Positions 17,440-26,621 are shown, counted from the stretch's first letter. The stretch: 32,959 nt of DNA from JBKBXU01 sp046313675 (GCA_046313675.1 JBKBXU010000003.1:1-32959), one strand, 5' to 3'. A program made the numbers and translations. Notes: generated by a model from the letters alone, not told the origin.

Positions 17440-20400
17440 TTAAGCTTTTTTAATATTTCTAATTTTTGTCAGATAAGATATATTAGGTCTGGTGTTAATT
17501 TCTTCCAGTACCGTAAATGTCCTTTCCCTGTTTTGGTCAGTCAAGATTTTATGTATCTGGCTATTCTCATCATTCATATCTCCAAACACAATAGCATCTG
17601 CAGGACAAGAAGCGGCACAAGCTGTATTGATTTCACCATCAACCAAACTTCTTCTTTCTCTCTTGGCATGAAGTCTTCCTTCCTGAATCCTTTGAACACA
17701 CATAGAGCATTTCTCCATAACCCCTCTTGACCTTACGGTAACATCAGGGTTAAGAACCATTCTACCAAGGGTGGTATTCATGGCTGTGTTTTTGTCAAAC
17801 TGCTCATTGTTGAAATACTTAAACCAGTTAAATCTTCTTACTTTATATGGACAGTTGTTAGCGCAGTATCTTGTGCCGATGCATCTGTTATATGCCATCT
17901 GGTTTAAACCATCAGAGCTATGTGTAGTAGCAGCAACCGGACATACGGTTTCACATGGTGCGTGATTACAATGCTGACACAACATCGGTTGGAATGTAAC
18001 CTGAGGATTTTCAGAAGGAACTTCCAAAGCGATCATATCGCCCTCAAAATATTCCCCGGTTTCTGCCGGACTACTGAAATACCTGTCAATTCTCATCCAG
18101 TGCATTTCCCTTCTGTTCAGAACTTCTTTTTTACCTACTACCGGAATGTTGTTTTCAACGTTACATGCAACAATACAAGCATTACATCCGATGCAGGAAT
18201 TAAGGTCTATGCTCATTCCCCAAAGATGGTTTGGCTTTTCATGCTCATACCATAATGTCACATCCATTGGTTTTCTATGTCCTTCAGAGGTATGGATCAT
18301 TGGCTGGTATCTTCCTGCATAAGGATCTTTTACATAATCCTCAAGCAAACCTTCCTGAACAACCGGACGAGCCATTGCTGTCATAGAAGTTTGAGTTTGA
18401 GCAAGTTTATGTGTTTCTCCTGTTTTATCGAAGGTTACGTTTAGGCCTGAATATGAAATACTATTATTAACAACTCCCAATAAAGGATAAGCATCCACAC
18501 CTACCTCGTCACCAACTTTACCTGATCTTAACCTTCCGTATCCCAAAGATAAGGCCACCGTACCATTAGTTTGACCAGGCTGAATATAAACTGGAACGGA
18601 TTTTTGTAGTCGTTTTCCATTTACTGTAAGATTCACTAAATCTCCATTACGAAGGCCTTTTTCATTAGCCATTCTCATTGGTACCGCCAGGAAGTTATCC
18701 CAGGTAATTTTTGATAAAGCTTCAGGAAGTTCCTGTAACCATGGATTGTTGGCAAACTTACCGTTTCCCAGAGCAACAGTTTCATAAAATGATATTTCAA
18801 GCCCCTGTCCTTCAGTTTTATAATTTTTACTTATCGATTCTGCAATTCCACTCAAATCTGTATTTATGGATGGAGATTCACCACCGGCAGCCGCAGTTTC
18901 ATATACACCATCGTGCAATGCTTTATCCCAGTTGGACTGAAAATTTCCACCCGTCAATATATTCTTACGCCAATGGTTCTGAATGTATGTATAATAATCT
19001 ACATTGATTCCAGCCCAGATTAAAAGGCTATCCTGAGCCTGTCTTGTACCTTTAAAGATTGGAGATATCGTTGGCTGTACAAGGCTGAATTTCCCTTGAA
19101 CAGGTTCAACATCATTCCAGGATTCAAGGTAATGACGATCAGGACAGATGTAATCAACTTTATTAGCTGTTTCATCTTCTCTCTCAGCAAAGGATATTTT
19201 TAAAGCAATTTTATTTAAGTTATTAGATAACTCCTGTCCTTTCGGATGATCGTAAACAGGGTTAGCATTATAAAACAACACAGCACCAATACGGTCACCT
19301 TTAACATCTTCGATAAACGTATTCATTGCCGCATCGTCACCTTGTCTCTGAAGAGAAGGGTTGTTAATATTTATGGTGGTTCCATAATTGCCCAGCTGAG
19401 CATTTATCTGGTTTACCAAAACCTGTACATTCGGGTCATTTGAACCTGAAACCACTAAAGAATTGCCTCTGTTATCCAAAAGATCTTTTGCTACTTTGTC
19501 AAGAAGTTCATTCTGAACACCGGAAACAGAAATTTTATTTGGAGATATTTTATTGTAAAGTGCTGCTATAAATAACCCTTCTTGAGAAGGTTTTATAGGC
19601 TGACGATAATCAGCGTTACTACCAGTTATAGACAATACTGTCTCAAACTGATAATGTCTGCTCATGGTTTTCTTTTCTTTGCTAAGTTTTCTTGTTGAAG
19701 AATACTGTTTAGCATATTCGATTGGAGAAATCCACGTACTAAGGAAATCAGCTCCGAAGCTGACAATTACTTTTGCCTGGCTAAAATCATAAGAAGGCAC
19801 TGCTCTTTTACCGAAGCTTATTTGATTTGCAGCTAACATTCCGGAAGAAGACAGGGCATCGTATTGAATATGTTGGGCAGCAGGGTATCTTGAAATGAAA
19901 TCCGCAATTACTTTTTTAGTTGAAGGACTCATAATTGTAGATGATACAATTCTGATGCCTTTACCACTATTTTGAACTTCAGTCAACTGATTAATAATCT
20001 CTTTGTCAAGAGATGCATATTCAGTAGTATTTTTAACCTTTACAGCTTGACCTTTTGCTTGAAAAAACTTTAAACGAGTTTCATCATACAAGGAAAGGAT
20101 GGATGCCTGTGCTCTTGCACTGGTACCACCCTTAGTTATACTGGAAAGTTTATTTCCTTCAATTTTAACAGGCCTTCCTTCACGCGTCTTTACAAGAACA
20201 CTGCAATAGTCACTGCCATCTACGTAAGAGGAGGCATACCAGTTTGCAATACCCGGTTCAATATTCTCAGGCTTATTGACATAAGGAATAATTTTTTTAA
20301 CAGGAGCTTCACAGGCAGCAAGAGAAGCAGCAGCAATGCTAAAGCCCATAACCTTTAAAAAGTCTCTTCGGTCAGTACCTTTGCTTTCGGAATCAGAACT

Positions 20401-20511
20401 GTTATCTCCCATTACAGATTCAGGAAACTCCCTTTCTGCTTCTTTCTTAAATTCAGGATTGTTAGATAACTCTTCTATACTTTGCCAGTATACTTTATTA
20501 TTATTTTCCAT
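17440..20511 (-). CDS. actB: Alternative Complex III iron-sulfur subunit ActB (molybdopterin-like plus ferredoxin domains)
   Basis: A 1023-residue Tat-exported protein. The twin-arginine motif DRRDFLKVMG (47-56) precedes a hydrophobic stretch ending at Cys67 (LAAC). The large N-terminal domain resembles molybdopterin oxidoreductases; in characterised ACIII it has no Mo cofactor, and no N-terminal FeS Cys motif is seen here. The C-terminal ferredoxin part has the clusters CIGCNACIVAC (about 769), CQHCNHAPCETVC (about 841), CIGTRYCANNC (about 876), CSMC (about 935) and CAASC (about 964). In CIGTRYCANNC a Thr replaces the second Cys, which fits the [3Fe-4S] cluster known in ActB. It transfers electrons from ActC to the hemes of ActA and ActE. 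It starts 39 bp after actA. Confidence 0.96.
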   Translation of the reverse strand: MENNNKVYWQSIEELSNNPEFKKEAEREFPESVMGDNSSDSESKGTDRRDFLKVMGFSIAAASLAACEAPVKKIIPYVNKPENIEPGIANWYASSYVDGSDYCSVLVKTREGRPVKIEGNKLSSITKGGTSARAQASILSLYDETRLKFFQAKGQAVKVKNTTEYASLDKEIINQLTEVQNSGKGIRIVSSTIMSPSTKKVIADFISRYPAAQHIQYDALSSSGMLAANQISFGKRAVPSYDFSQAKVIVSFGADFLSTWISPIEYAKQYSSTRKLSKEKKTMSRHYQFETVLSITGSNADYRQPIKPSQEGLFIAALYNKISPNKISVSGVQNELLDKVAKDLLDNRGNSLVVSGSNDPNVQVLVNQINAQLGNYGTTININNPSLQRQGDDAAMNTFIEDVKGDRIGAVLFYNANPVYDHPKGQELSNNLNKIALKISFAEREDETANKVDYICPDRHYLESWNDVEPVQGKFSLVQPTISPIFKGTRQAQDSLLIWAGINVDYYTYIQNHWRKNILTGGNFQSNWDKALHDGVYETAAAGGESPSINTDLSGIAESISKNYKTEGQGLEISFYETVALGNGKFANNPWLQELPEALSKITWDNFLAVPMRMANEKGLRNGDLVNLTVNGKRLQKSVPVYIQPGQTNGTVALSLGYGRLRSGKVGDEVGVDAYPLLGVVNNSISYSGLNVTFDKTGETHKLAQTQTSMTAMARPVVQEGLLEDYVKDPYAGRYQPMIHTSEGHRKPMDVTLWYEHEKPNHLWGMSIDLNSCIGCNACIVACNVENNIPVVGKKEVLNRREMHWMRIDRYFSSPAETGEYFEGDMIALEVPSENPQVTFQPMLCQHCNHAPCETVCPVAATTHSSDGLNQMAYNRCIGTRYCANNCPYKVRRFNWFKYFNNEQFDKNTAMNTTLGRMVLNPDVTVRSRGVMEKCSMCVQRIQEGRLHAKRERRSLVDGEINTACAASCPADAIVFGDMNDENSQIHKILTDQNRERTFTVLEEINTRPNISYLTKIRNIKKA

Positions 20512-20550
20512 ATTAACTATTGAAGTAGGCTCGTTTTAGTTATTTTAATA

Positions 20551-21786
20551 TTAATAGTGGCATCTTGCACAATCCAAACCACCGATTTCAGCAACAGTAA
20601 ATCTGTTCTTATTATGTACCTGTATTAATCTGTCATAGTAAGCATTGTCAGCACCATTCACTTCGGTTTCTCTGTGACAGTTTATACACCATCCCATCGT
20701 TAATGGAGAATATTGATAAACAACTTCCATTTCCTGAACCGGGCCATGACAGGTCTGACATTTAATCCCTCCTACATCAACGTGTTGTGAGTGATTGAAA
20801 TAAGCTAAATCTGGCAAATTATGAATCCTAACCCACTGAATAGGTGTGTTTTTTTCATATGCTTCCCTTACAGTAGCAATAGCTTCTTCACCATATATAG
20901 GACCTGAGGTAATTTGTCCATGGCAGTTCATACAAATGTTTAATGAAGGAATACCTGCCTGCTTGCCTTTTGCGGCACCGGTATGGCAGTAATTACAGTC
21001 TATTTCATATTCCCCTGCGTGAAGCGCATGAGAAAAAGGTATTGGTTGTACCGGTGCATACCCTTGCTCAACACCTATAGCCATAAAGCCCATCCAGCAA
21101 CCTCTAACCAACATCACAACAAAAACTACGGAAAGTATACCTATAAAACCTTTACTCTTAAGTACTTTTCCAATATCAAATTTCTGATGAACAAGATCTT
21201 TATCTTCAGCATCTAACTGATCTTCTTTGTCTTTAAGATACTTCTTAATTACAGAAAGGAAAACAACAAGAAGTATAAGAACAAGGACAAGTGTAATGAC
21301 AACAAGGATCAGAATCAAAAATGAACTTTGATCTGTCTGCGCTGCAGGTTGCACGACCAAAGATGCAGGATCATCTCCTGCTTCTGCTGCGGGCACCTGT
21401 TCACTTCTATGCTTGATAAATCCAACGATGGATAAAATCTGCTCATCCGAAAACGGATGGCTTGGCATATATTGTCTGTATTGATCAAACAATTCTTTGG
21501 CATAAGGGTCACCTGATGTGGTTATATACCGCTCCGGGGCACGTATAAAAGATATCAGATTTGGCAATTCCCATCTCAAATGCGAATCCCTAAGGTTTGG
21601 CCCAACACCTGCTCTTTCAAAATTGTGACATTGTTTACAGTTGGAATTATACAATGCTTCACCTGCGCTAATAATGGCCGGATCTTCCGGTATTCCCTGC
21701 CCAATGGAAGAGAAAGATATGAAAATTGCCAGCAAAAACGGGATTGAAAGCTTTGTAAATCGGTCTATTGTGCTCACTAAGGACAT
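20551..21786 (-). CDS. actA: Alternative Complex III multiheme cytochrome ActA with N-terminal monoheme domain
   Basis: A 411-residue protein with six CxxCH motifs. An N-terminal signal or anchor (about 12-30) leads into a class I cytochrome c domain with CKQCH (50-54) and probable axial Met in YRQYMPSHPF (Met107). Then come a TM helix (about 155-180), a charged linker, a second TM helix (about 212-236) and the pentaheme ActA domain: CNYCH (264), CMNCH (285), CQTCH (343), CINCH (367) and CARCH (406). The first gene of the operon, it starts 46-54 bp downstream of the promoter. The pentaheme part matches canonical ActA; the front monoheme domain is an added module. It carries electrons out of the ActB clusters. 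Confidence 0.94.
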   Translation of the reverse strand: MSLVSTIDRFTKLSIPFLLAIFISFSSIGQGIPEDPAIISAGEALYNSNCKQCHNFERAGVGPNLRDSHLRWELPNLISFIRAPERYITTSGDPYAKELFDQYRQYMPSHPFSDEQILSIVGFIKHRSEQVPAAEAGDDPASLVVQPAAQTDQSSFLILILVVITLVLVLILLVVFLSVIKKYLKDKEDQLDAEDKDLVHQKFDIGKVLKSKGFIGILSVVFVVMLVRGCWMGFMAIGVEQGYAPVQPIPFSHALHAGEYEIDCNYCHTGAAKGKQAGIPSLNICMNCHGQITSGPIYGEEAIATVREAYEKNTPIQWVRIHNLPDLAYFNHSQHVDVGGIKCQTCHGPVQEMEVVYQYSPLTMGWCINCHRETEVNGADNAYYDRLIQVHNKNRFTVAEIGGLDCARCHY

Positions 21787-21838
21787 GTTAGAGTTAATTT
21801 TATCTAAATTTTTCCAGATCGCCTTATAAAAAGACGCA

Positions 21839-21869
21839 CAAATCTAATATGCGGGCTCAATTATTCAAA
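21839..21869 (-). promoter_or_regulatory. Bacteroidota-type promoter of the act-cox operon
   Basis: On the minus strand TTTG (complement of 21866-21869) is followed after exactly 19 bases by TAGATTTG (complement of 21839-21846). This is a full match to the Bacteroidota vegetative consensus TTTG-N19-TAnnTTTG (-33/-7). Transcription would start about 7 bases further on, leaving a leader of roughly 45 nt before the actA ATG at 21786. No comparable site is seen in the short gaps inside the operon. Confidence 0.75.
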
Positions 21870-22067
21870 TAACTTTTTGAGGCATTTTATACCTGAAATT
21901 TAAATATAATTAAAACAAAAACACAAAAAACTTGTTTACAGGCGTTTAAACCCAAATACCTATTACCGCCAAGCGCAATTTAGAATCATTTTAAATTACA
22001 GCAACCCGTATTAAAATTAGATATTTTTATAAAAAAGATCTGTTTTACATTATTATCCATCATAAAA
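21870..22067. other. AT-rich intergenic segment, nothing recognised
   Basis: This is the part of the 557-bp gap between the divergent actA and symporter genes that lies between the act promoter and the small ORF. It is AT-rich with A-runs. I see no ORF with a plausible start, no RNA gene fold and no clear repeat. Confidence 0.5.
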
Positions 22068-22201
22068 ATGAAAATATTCAAAGATTTATCAGGCGACACA
22101 TTTATTATAAAATCCGATGAAATGAACGTATCAGAATCAAAACATTCAAAGGTTATGACGAATTAACTCAATACCTTACATCAAAATCACTTTTTTCCTG
22201 A
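22068..22201 (+). pseudogene. Small ORF with apparent frameshift, unknown function
   Basis: ATG 22068 opens a frame reading MKIFKDLSGDTFIIKSDEMN and ending at TAA 22164-22166. The sequence before that stop becomes protein-like again in the +2 frame: FKGYDELTQYLTSKSLFS, ending at TGA 22199-22201. The second frame has a stop before 22125 and no start of its own, so a single indel between about 22110 and 22140 would join both into one product of about 45 residues. This looks like a small gene broken by a frameshift, a sequencing indel, or chance. A short GC-rich hairpin plus T-run follows. I do not recognise a family. Confidence 0.35.
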
Positions 22202-22231
22202 TAAACTCCAGTGTTGAAAATTATAAACATT

Positions 22232-22252
22232 CCGTCCATTTACGGGTTTTTT
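22232..22252 (+). terminator. Weak hairpin plus T-run
   Basis: CCGT (22232-22235) pairs with ACGG (22242-22245) over a 6-base loop and is followed by a run of six T. The stem is only 4 bp, so this is a weak candidate. It lies 30 bp after the end of the frameshifted small ORF and may end its transcript. Confidence 0.25.
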
Positions 22253-22304
22253 AACTTTTTTCTTCGTTAAAAATCGATTTTTTTTCTGATTTTAATTTTA
22301 TGTA

Positions 22305-22312
22305 TACCTTTA
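22305..22312 (+). promoter_or_regulatory. Possible -7 element for the symporter gene
   Basis: TACCTTTA at 22305-22312 is one base away from TAnnTTTG and lies 32 bp before the symporter ATG. No TTTG or TTG is found at the expected -33 distance, so support is weak. Confidence 0.25.
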
Positions 22313-22343
22313 TATTATTAAATAAATCAGTACTTGCTTTTTT

Positions 22344-24185
22344 ATGAATTTAGAATGGATTGACTGGCTAATTGTAGCTATATTTTTAATAATTTCATTT
22401 GGCATAGGTGTCTATTTTACCGGAAGGGCAAGTAAAGGCTTAAGTGAGTTTTTTTTGGGAGGTCGAAACTTCCCCTGGTGGATTGCCGGTGTATCTATGG
22501 TTGCCACAACTTTTGCAGCCGACACTCCCCTGGCAGTTACAGAACTGGTAGCAGAAAGTGGGATTGCAGGAAACTGGATCTGGTGGTCTATGCTTGCCGG
22601 TGGTATGCTTACCACATTTTTCTTTGCAAAATTATGGAGAAGATCAGGAATTCTAACCGACGTAGAATTTGTCGAAATGCGCTATTCCGGAAAAGAAGCG
22701 GCATTTCTGAGGGGATTCAAGGCAATCTATCTGGGTATATTTATGAACAGCCTGATCATATCCTGGGTAAACCTTGCATTGATATCAATTTTTCAGGTAT
22801 TCTTCAACATCCCTCCTGAAACATCTCTGGCTTATGTAGCAGGTGCTATGGTGCTTACCATGATTTATTCAGGAATGTCCGGCTTGCTGGGCGTAGCAAT
22901 TAATGATTTCGTGCAATTCTTCATAGCAATGACGGGTACAATTATACTGGCAGTCATTGTCGTAAATTCCGAACGTATCGGTGGAATTCCGGGACTCAAA
23001 ACACAATTATCAGATATAGCTCCCGGAGCACTTGACTTTTTACCAAAAGTCGGAGAAGGTAACAGCAATAATTTAACCGTGTATACTTTATCCATAGGAG
23101 CTTTTCTTGCTATGGTAGGAATGCAATGGTGGGCGAGTTGGTATCCCGGAGCCGAACCTGGTGGAGGAGGCTATATTGCACAAAGAATGTTAAGTACCAA
23201 AAATGAAAAACACGCTATTATCTCAAGCCTGTTTTTTCAGATTGCACATTATTGTCTGAGGCCATGGCCGTGGATTCTTGTAGCTTTATGTACCTTAATC
23301 TTGTACCCTGACTTAAGTGAAACCGACAAACGCCTGGGTTATGTAATGGCTATGAAAGAATTCCTACCTGCGGGATTAAAGGGAATGCTTCTTGTAGCAT
23401 TTCTTGCTGCCTATATGAGTACCATTTCTACCCAACTCAACTGGGGTGCAAGTTATTTTGTAAAAGATTTTTATAACCGGTTTATATCGGATGAACAAGA
23501 TTTCTCATCGGAGGAGAAGGCCAATAAAAACTTTATTTTTATGAGCCGACTTGCGACGGTTCTGATAATGGTTATTTCTTTGGTTATAACAGGTTTTATA
23601 GAGACCATTTCCGGTGTCTGGCGTTTTATACTTGACGCAGGAGCAGGCCTGGGACTCGTTTTAATCTTACGTTGGTATTGGTGGAGAGTCAATGCCTGGA
23701 GTGAATTAAGCGCTACAATAATTCCTTTAGTTGCACTTGGAATTTTACAATTTCTTTTACATCTGGTAAACATCGAAACCATTGATTCCCAATCAGATTT
23801 CGGGCATACCATCGTGCAAATATCAACCTTCCCAAACAGCTTTTTTCTAATACTTTCCATAACAACTATAGGGTGGATAAGCATTACCTATTTAACCCCA
23901 AACACCCAAATGGACACCTTAACATCCTTTTATAAGCAAATCCGTCCTATTGGTGCATGGAAGCCGGTGCAAAAACATTTAAACCTTTTAGCTGATAACA
24001 GTAAAATAATATACCTATTTATTTGTTGGATTTCTGCAATAGTATTCAGTTACTCCATTTTATTCTTAATAGGAAAAATTATATTCAGAGAGTGGAATGA
24101 AGTCTGGACCTTATTGATTATTAATGTCATTGCATTGGTAATCCTGGCATTTACTTCAAGGAAAATAAAAATATTTGAAGATTAA
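22344..24185 (+). CDS. Sodium:solute symporter (SSS family), substrate unknown
   Basis: A 613-residue transporter of the SSS family with about 13-14 TM helices. The N-terminus has the family pattern LGGRNFPWWIAGVSMVATTF, with ADTPLAVTELVAESG following. The MSTISTQLNWGASYFVKDFY segment (about 350-370) matches the conserved Na2-site helix region. It would couple sodium entry to uptake of an organic solute across the inner membrane. The substrate cannot be read from sequence. A C-terminal extension with extra hydrophobic segments (about 550-605) follows the core. ATG 22344 is the first plausible start. The gene is followed by murB after 3 bp, suggesting co-transcription, although the functions are not obviously linked. 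Confidence 0.92.
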   Translation: MNLEWIDWLIVAIFLIISFGIGVYFTGRASKGLSEFFLGGRNFPWWIAGVSMVATTFAADTPLAVTELVAESGIAGNWIWWSMLAGGMLTTFFFAKLWRRSGILTDVEFVEMRYSGKEAAFLRGFKAIYLGIFMNSLIISWVNLALISIFQVFFNIPPETSLAYVAGAMVLTMIYSGMSGLLGVAINDFVQFFIAMTGTIILAVIVVNSERIGGIPGLKTQLSDIAPGALDFLPKVGEGNSNNLTVYTLSIGAFLAMVGMQWWASWYPGAEPGGGGYIAQRMLSTKNEKHAIISSLFFQIAHYCLRPWPWILVALCTLILYPDLSETDKRLGYVMAMKEFLPAGLKGMLLVAFLAAYMSTISTQLNWGASYFVKDFYNRFISDEQDFSSEEKANKNFIFMSRLATVLIMVISLVITGFIETISGVWRFILDAGAGLGLVLILRWYWWRVNAWSELSATIIPLVALGILQFLLHLVNIETIDSQSDFGHTIVQISTFPNSFFLILSITTIGWISITYLTPNTQMDTLTSFYKQIRPIGAWKPVQKHLNLLADNSKIIYLFICWISAIVFSYSILFLIGKIIFREWNEVWTLLIINVIALVILAFTSRKIKIFED

Positions 24186-24188
24186 TAT

Positions 24189-25208
24189 ATGCAGTTCCTT
24201 CAAGAATTTCCATTACAAAACTTAAATACATTCGGATTAGATGTAAAGTCTAAATTTTATAAAGAGTTTTCCTCTATGGAAGAACTCCTACAAATTATCA
24301 ATGATCCGATTTATAAAGAAAATAAGGTCTTAATTTTAGGAGGAGGAAGCAATCTTCTATTTACGAAAGACTTTGATGGGCTAGTTCTTAAAAATAATAT
24401 AAAAGGTATTATAAGGAAGGATGCCGGATCAAATCAGGTAATAGTAACTTCAGGAGCCGGGGAAGTATGGCATGACCTGGTATTGGACTGTGTAAACCAA
24501 GGCCTGGGGGGACTTGAAAACCTTTCGCTTATTCCAGGAACTGTGGGAGCCTCCCCTATGCAAAACATCGGAGCATATGGAGTCGAAATTAAAGATGTAT
24601 TTGAACAGCTTGAAGCGGTAGATAGATACACCGGAGAAATTTTCAGGTTTACTTCGAATGAATGTCGCTTTGGCTATCGAACCAGTGTCTTTAAAACTAC
24701 CTTAAAAGATAAATTCATTATAACTTCTGTAAGTTTCAGGCTAAACCGTATTCCAACGTTTAACACCTCCTATGGAGCCATAAACCAGACTCTGGAAGAA
24801 ATGGGCGTAAAAGAATTGAGCATTAAAGCCATAAGCGAGGCTGTTTGCCAAATCAGGGAAAGTAAACTTCCTAATCCTGCTAAAATAGGTAATGCCGGTA
24901 GCTTCTTTAAAAATCCGGAAATCTCTTTAGAGAAATTTGAAAGGATAAAGTCAGGCTATCCGGACATAGTAAACTACCCTACCGCACCCGGAATGACTAA
25001 AATTCCTGCGGGATGGCTGATTGAAAAGTGTGGATGGAAAGGGAAAACCTTGGGCAATGCCGGGGTGCATACAAACCAGGCACTTGTACTTGTAAATCTA
25101 GGGAAAGCAAAAGGTGCAGACATCCTTCAATTAGCGGAAAATGTCAAAGCAAGCGTAAGAGATGTTTTTGGCATAGACCTGGAAATAGAAGTCAATGTTA
25201 TTAATTGA
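24189..25208 (+). CDS. murB: UDP-N-acetylenolpyruvoylglucosamine reductase
   Basis: A 339-residue FAD enzyme that reduces UDP-GlcNAc-enolpyruvate to UDP-MurNAc with NADPH in the cytoplasm, the second committed step of peptidoglycan synthesis. FAD-binding signatures are GGGSNLLF (51-58) and IPGTVGASPMQNIGAYG (115-131). GYRTSVFK (162-169) is the type I loop Tyr/Arg segment. The catalytic Ser238 lies in NAGSFFKNP, and the C-terminal acidic segment DLEIEV carries the likely catalytic Glu. Length and the GYRxS loop indicate the E. coli-like type I enzyme. It begins 3 bp after the symporter stop and ends 4 bp before the mgtE stop on the other strand. Confidence 0.97.
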   Translation: MQFLQEFPLQNLNTFGLDVKSKFYKEFSSMEELLQIINDPIYKENKVLILGGGSNLLFTKDFDGLVLKNNIKGIIRKDAGSNQVIVTSGAGEVWHDLVLDCVNQGLGGLENLSLIPGTVGASPMQNIGAYGVEIKDVFEQLEAVDRYTGEIFRFTSNECRFGYRTSVFKTTLKDKFIITSVSFRLNRIPTFNTSYGAINQTLEEMGVKELSIKAISEAVCQIRESKLPNPAKIGNAGSFFKNPEISLEKFERIKSGYPDIVNYPTAPGMTKIPAGWLIEKCGWKGKTLGNAGVHTNQALVLVNLGKAKGADILQLAENVKASVRDVFGIDLEIEVNVIN

Positions 25209-25212
25209 TATT

Positions 25213-26601
25213 TTACAATAGCCACCAGGTAACCATCCCAAAGTAAATTAGCAAACCTGTTATATCAACTACAGTAGTTATAGCAGGGCTTGCAGCAACG
25301 GCTGGATCGCCCCCAAACCGTCTGACAATCAACGGAAGGCTTGCACCAATTATCGTTGCCGATATAACCTGCATACTTAGAGCAACAGAAATAACGAGAG
25401 CTATGTTGTATAAGCTAAATTGAGGAGGTATTTCCATTTCCCAGGAAAGAAACAGTACTTTTAAATAAGCAAGAATACCTAAACAAATAGCCAATAAAAA
25501 AGCCACTCTTGCTTCCTTAAACAGTATTACAAACCAATTTTTTAAAGAAATTTGGTTCAATGCCAATGCCCTAACCACAACGGTAGCAGCCTGACTTCCT
25601 GAGTTTCCACCTGTGTCTGCCAACATGGGCAGATAAAGAGCAAGAATCATTAATTCTTCAAGTGCACCTTCATAAGAATGAAGAATTACTCCTGAAAGTA
25701 TACCAACAATTGCCAAACCAACCACCCATACTACTCTTCGCTTAAAGTGTTGCAGAGCATTTGTCTCAAGATAACCTAACTCATCCTTCGTATGAATGAT
25801 ACCCATAAACTTTTCAAAATCCTCTGTATGTTCAGCCCGAATTACATCGATGGCATCATCATGGCTCACAATACCCATAAGTTGATTTGCGGAATTTAAA
25901 ACAGGGATTGCAACAAGATCATATTTTTCAATTTTTCTTGCTACTGATTCCCTATCCTCGTCCACCAGGGCATAGATAAAATTATCATGGAGTACTTCTG
26001 TAACTGCATCATCGGGATCAGCCAGGATGAGATCTTTTAGGGTTAAAAACCCAAGCAATTCTCTATTGTAATTGACAAGGTAAACGTAATAGAGCATTTT
26101 TTTGGAAGGCGCATCTTTCCGAATCTTTCCTATAGCCTCTTTGACAGACATATTTATCATGACCGTAGCAAAATCGGTATTCATGATTCCTCCTGCAGTT
26201 TCAGGAGGGTAAGAACTTAGGGAAATAACATCTTCACGTACTTTCTTCTCCAAAAATGGAAGTAGAATAGTCTGTTCATCCCTGTCCAGGTTTTGATAAA
26301 AATCCGCCCGGGTATCGGAAGACATATTAGAAAATATATCGGCAAAACTTCTTTTGTCAAGAAGAGTAAATAGCTCATAAAGGAGTTCCTGGTCAAATTC
26401 GGTAAATAACCAACCCTGTTTATCTGTCTCAAGAAGATTTACAACCCGTACTGTTTCATCTAAATCCAGCTCTTTGATAAAATCAGCAATTTCTACTACA
26501 GGCATTTCCTGCAAAAGCTCTCTTAGCTTCTCTTCCTCCTCCTCCCGGAATACATCCCTAAGGAGTTCTAACTTACTTTCTTCACTTCCGGAGAATTGCA
26601 T
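25213..26601 (-). CDS. mgtE: Magnesium transporter MgtE
   Basis: A 462-residue MgtE-type magnesium channel. The N-terminal helical regulatory domain (about 1-130) is rich in Asp and Glu. A pair of CBS domains (about 135-255) ends in MGIVSHDDAIDVIRAEHTED, the usual link to the membrane part. Five TM helices follow from about 285, with the pore signature ADTGGNSGSQAATVVVRALA (about 326-345). It admits Mg2+ across the inner membrane, with gating by Mg2+ binding to the cytosolic domains. It lies 20 bp after the dCMP deaminase gene, so the two are probably co-transcribed. Its end converges on murB with a 4-bp gap and no visible terminator. Confidence 0.97.
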   Translation of the reverse strand: MQFSGSEESKLELLRDVFREEEEEKLRELLQEMPVVEIADFIKELDLDETVRVVNLLETDKQGWLFTEFDQELLYELFTLLDKRSFADIFSNMSSDTRADFYQNLDRDEQTILLPFLEKKVREDVISLSSYPPETAGGIMNTDFATVMINMSVKEAIGKIRKDAPSKKMLYYVYLVNYNRELLGFLTLKDLILADPDDAVTEVLHDNFIYALVDEDRESVARKIEKYDLVAIPVLNSANQLMGIVSHDDAIDVIRAEHTEDFEKFMGIIHTKDELGYLETNALQHFKRRVVWVVGLAIVGILSGVILHSYEGALEELMILALYLPMLADTGGNSGSQAATVVVRALALNQISLKNWFVILFKEARVAFLLAICLGILAYLKVLFLSWEMEIPPQFSLYNIALVISVALSMQVISATIIGASLPLIVRRFGGDPAVAASPAITTVVDITGLLIYFGMVTWWLL

Positions 26602-26621
26602 ACTGCCAGTTTTAGTATTAA

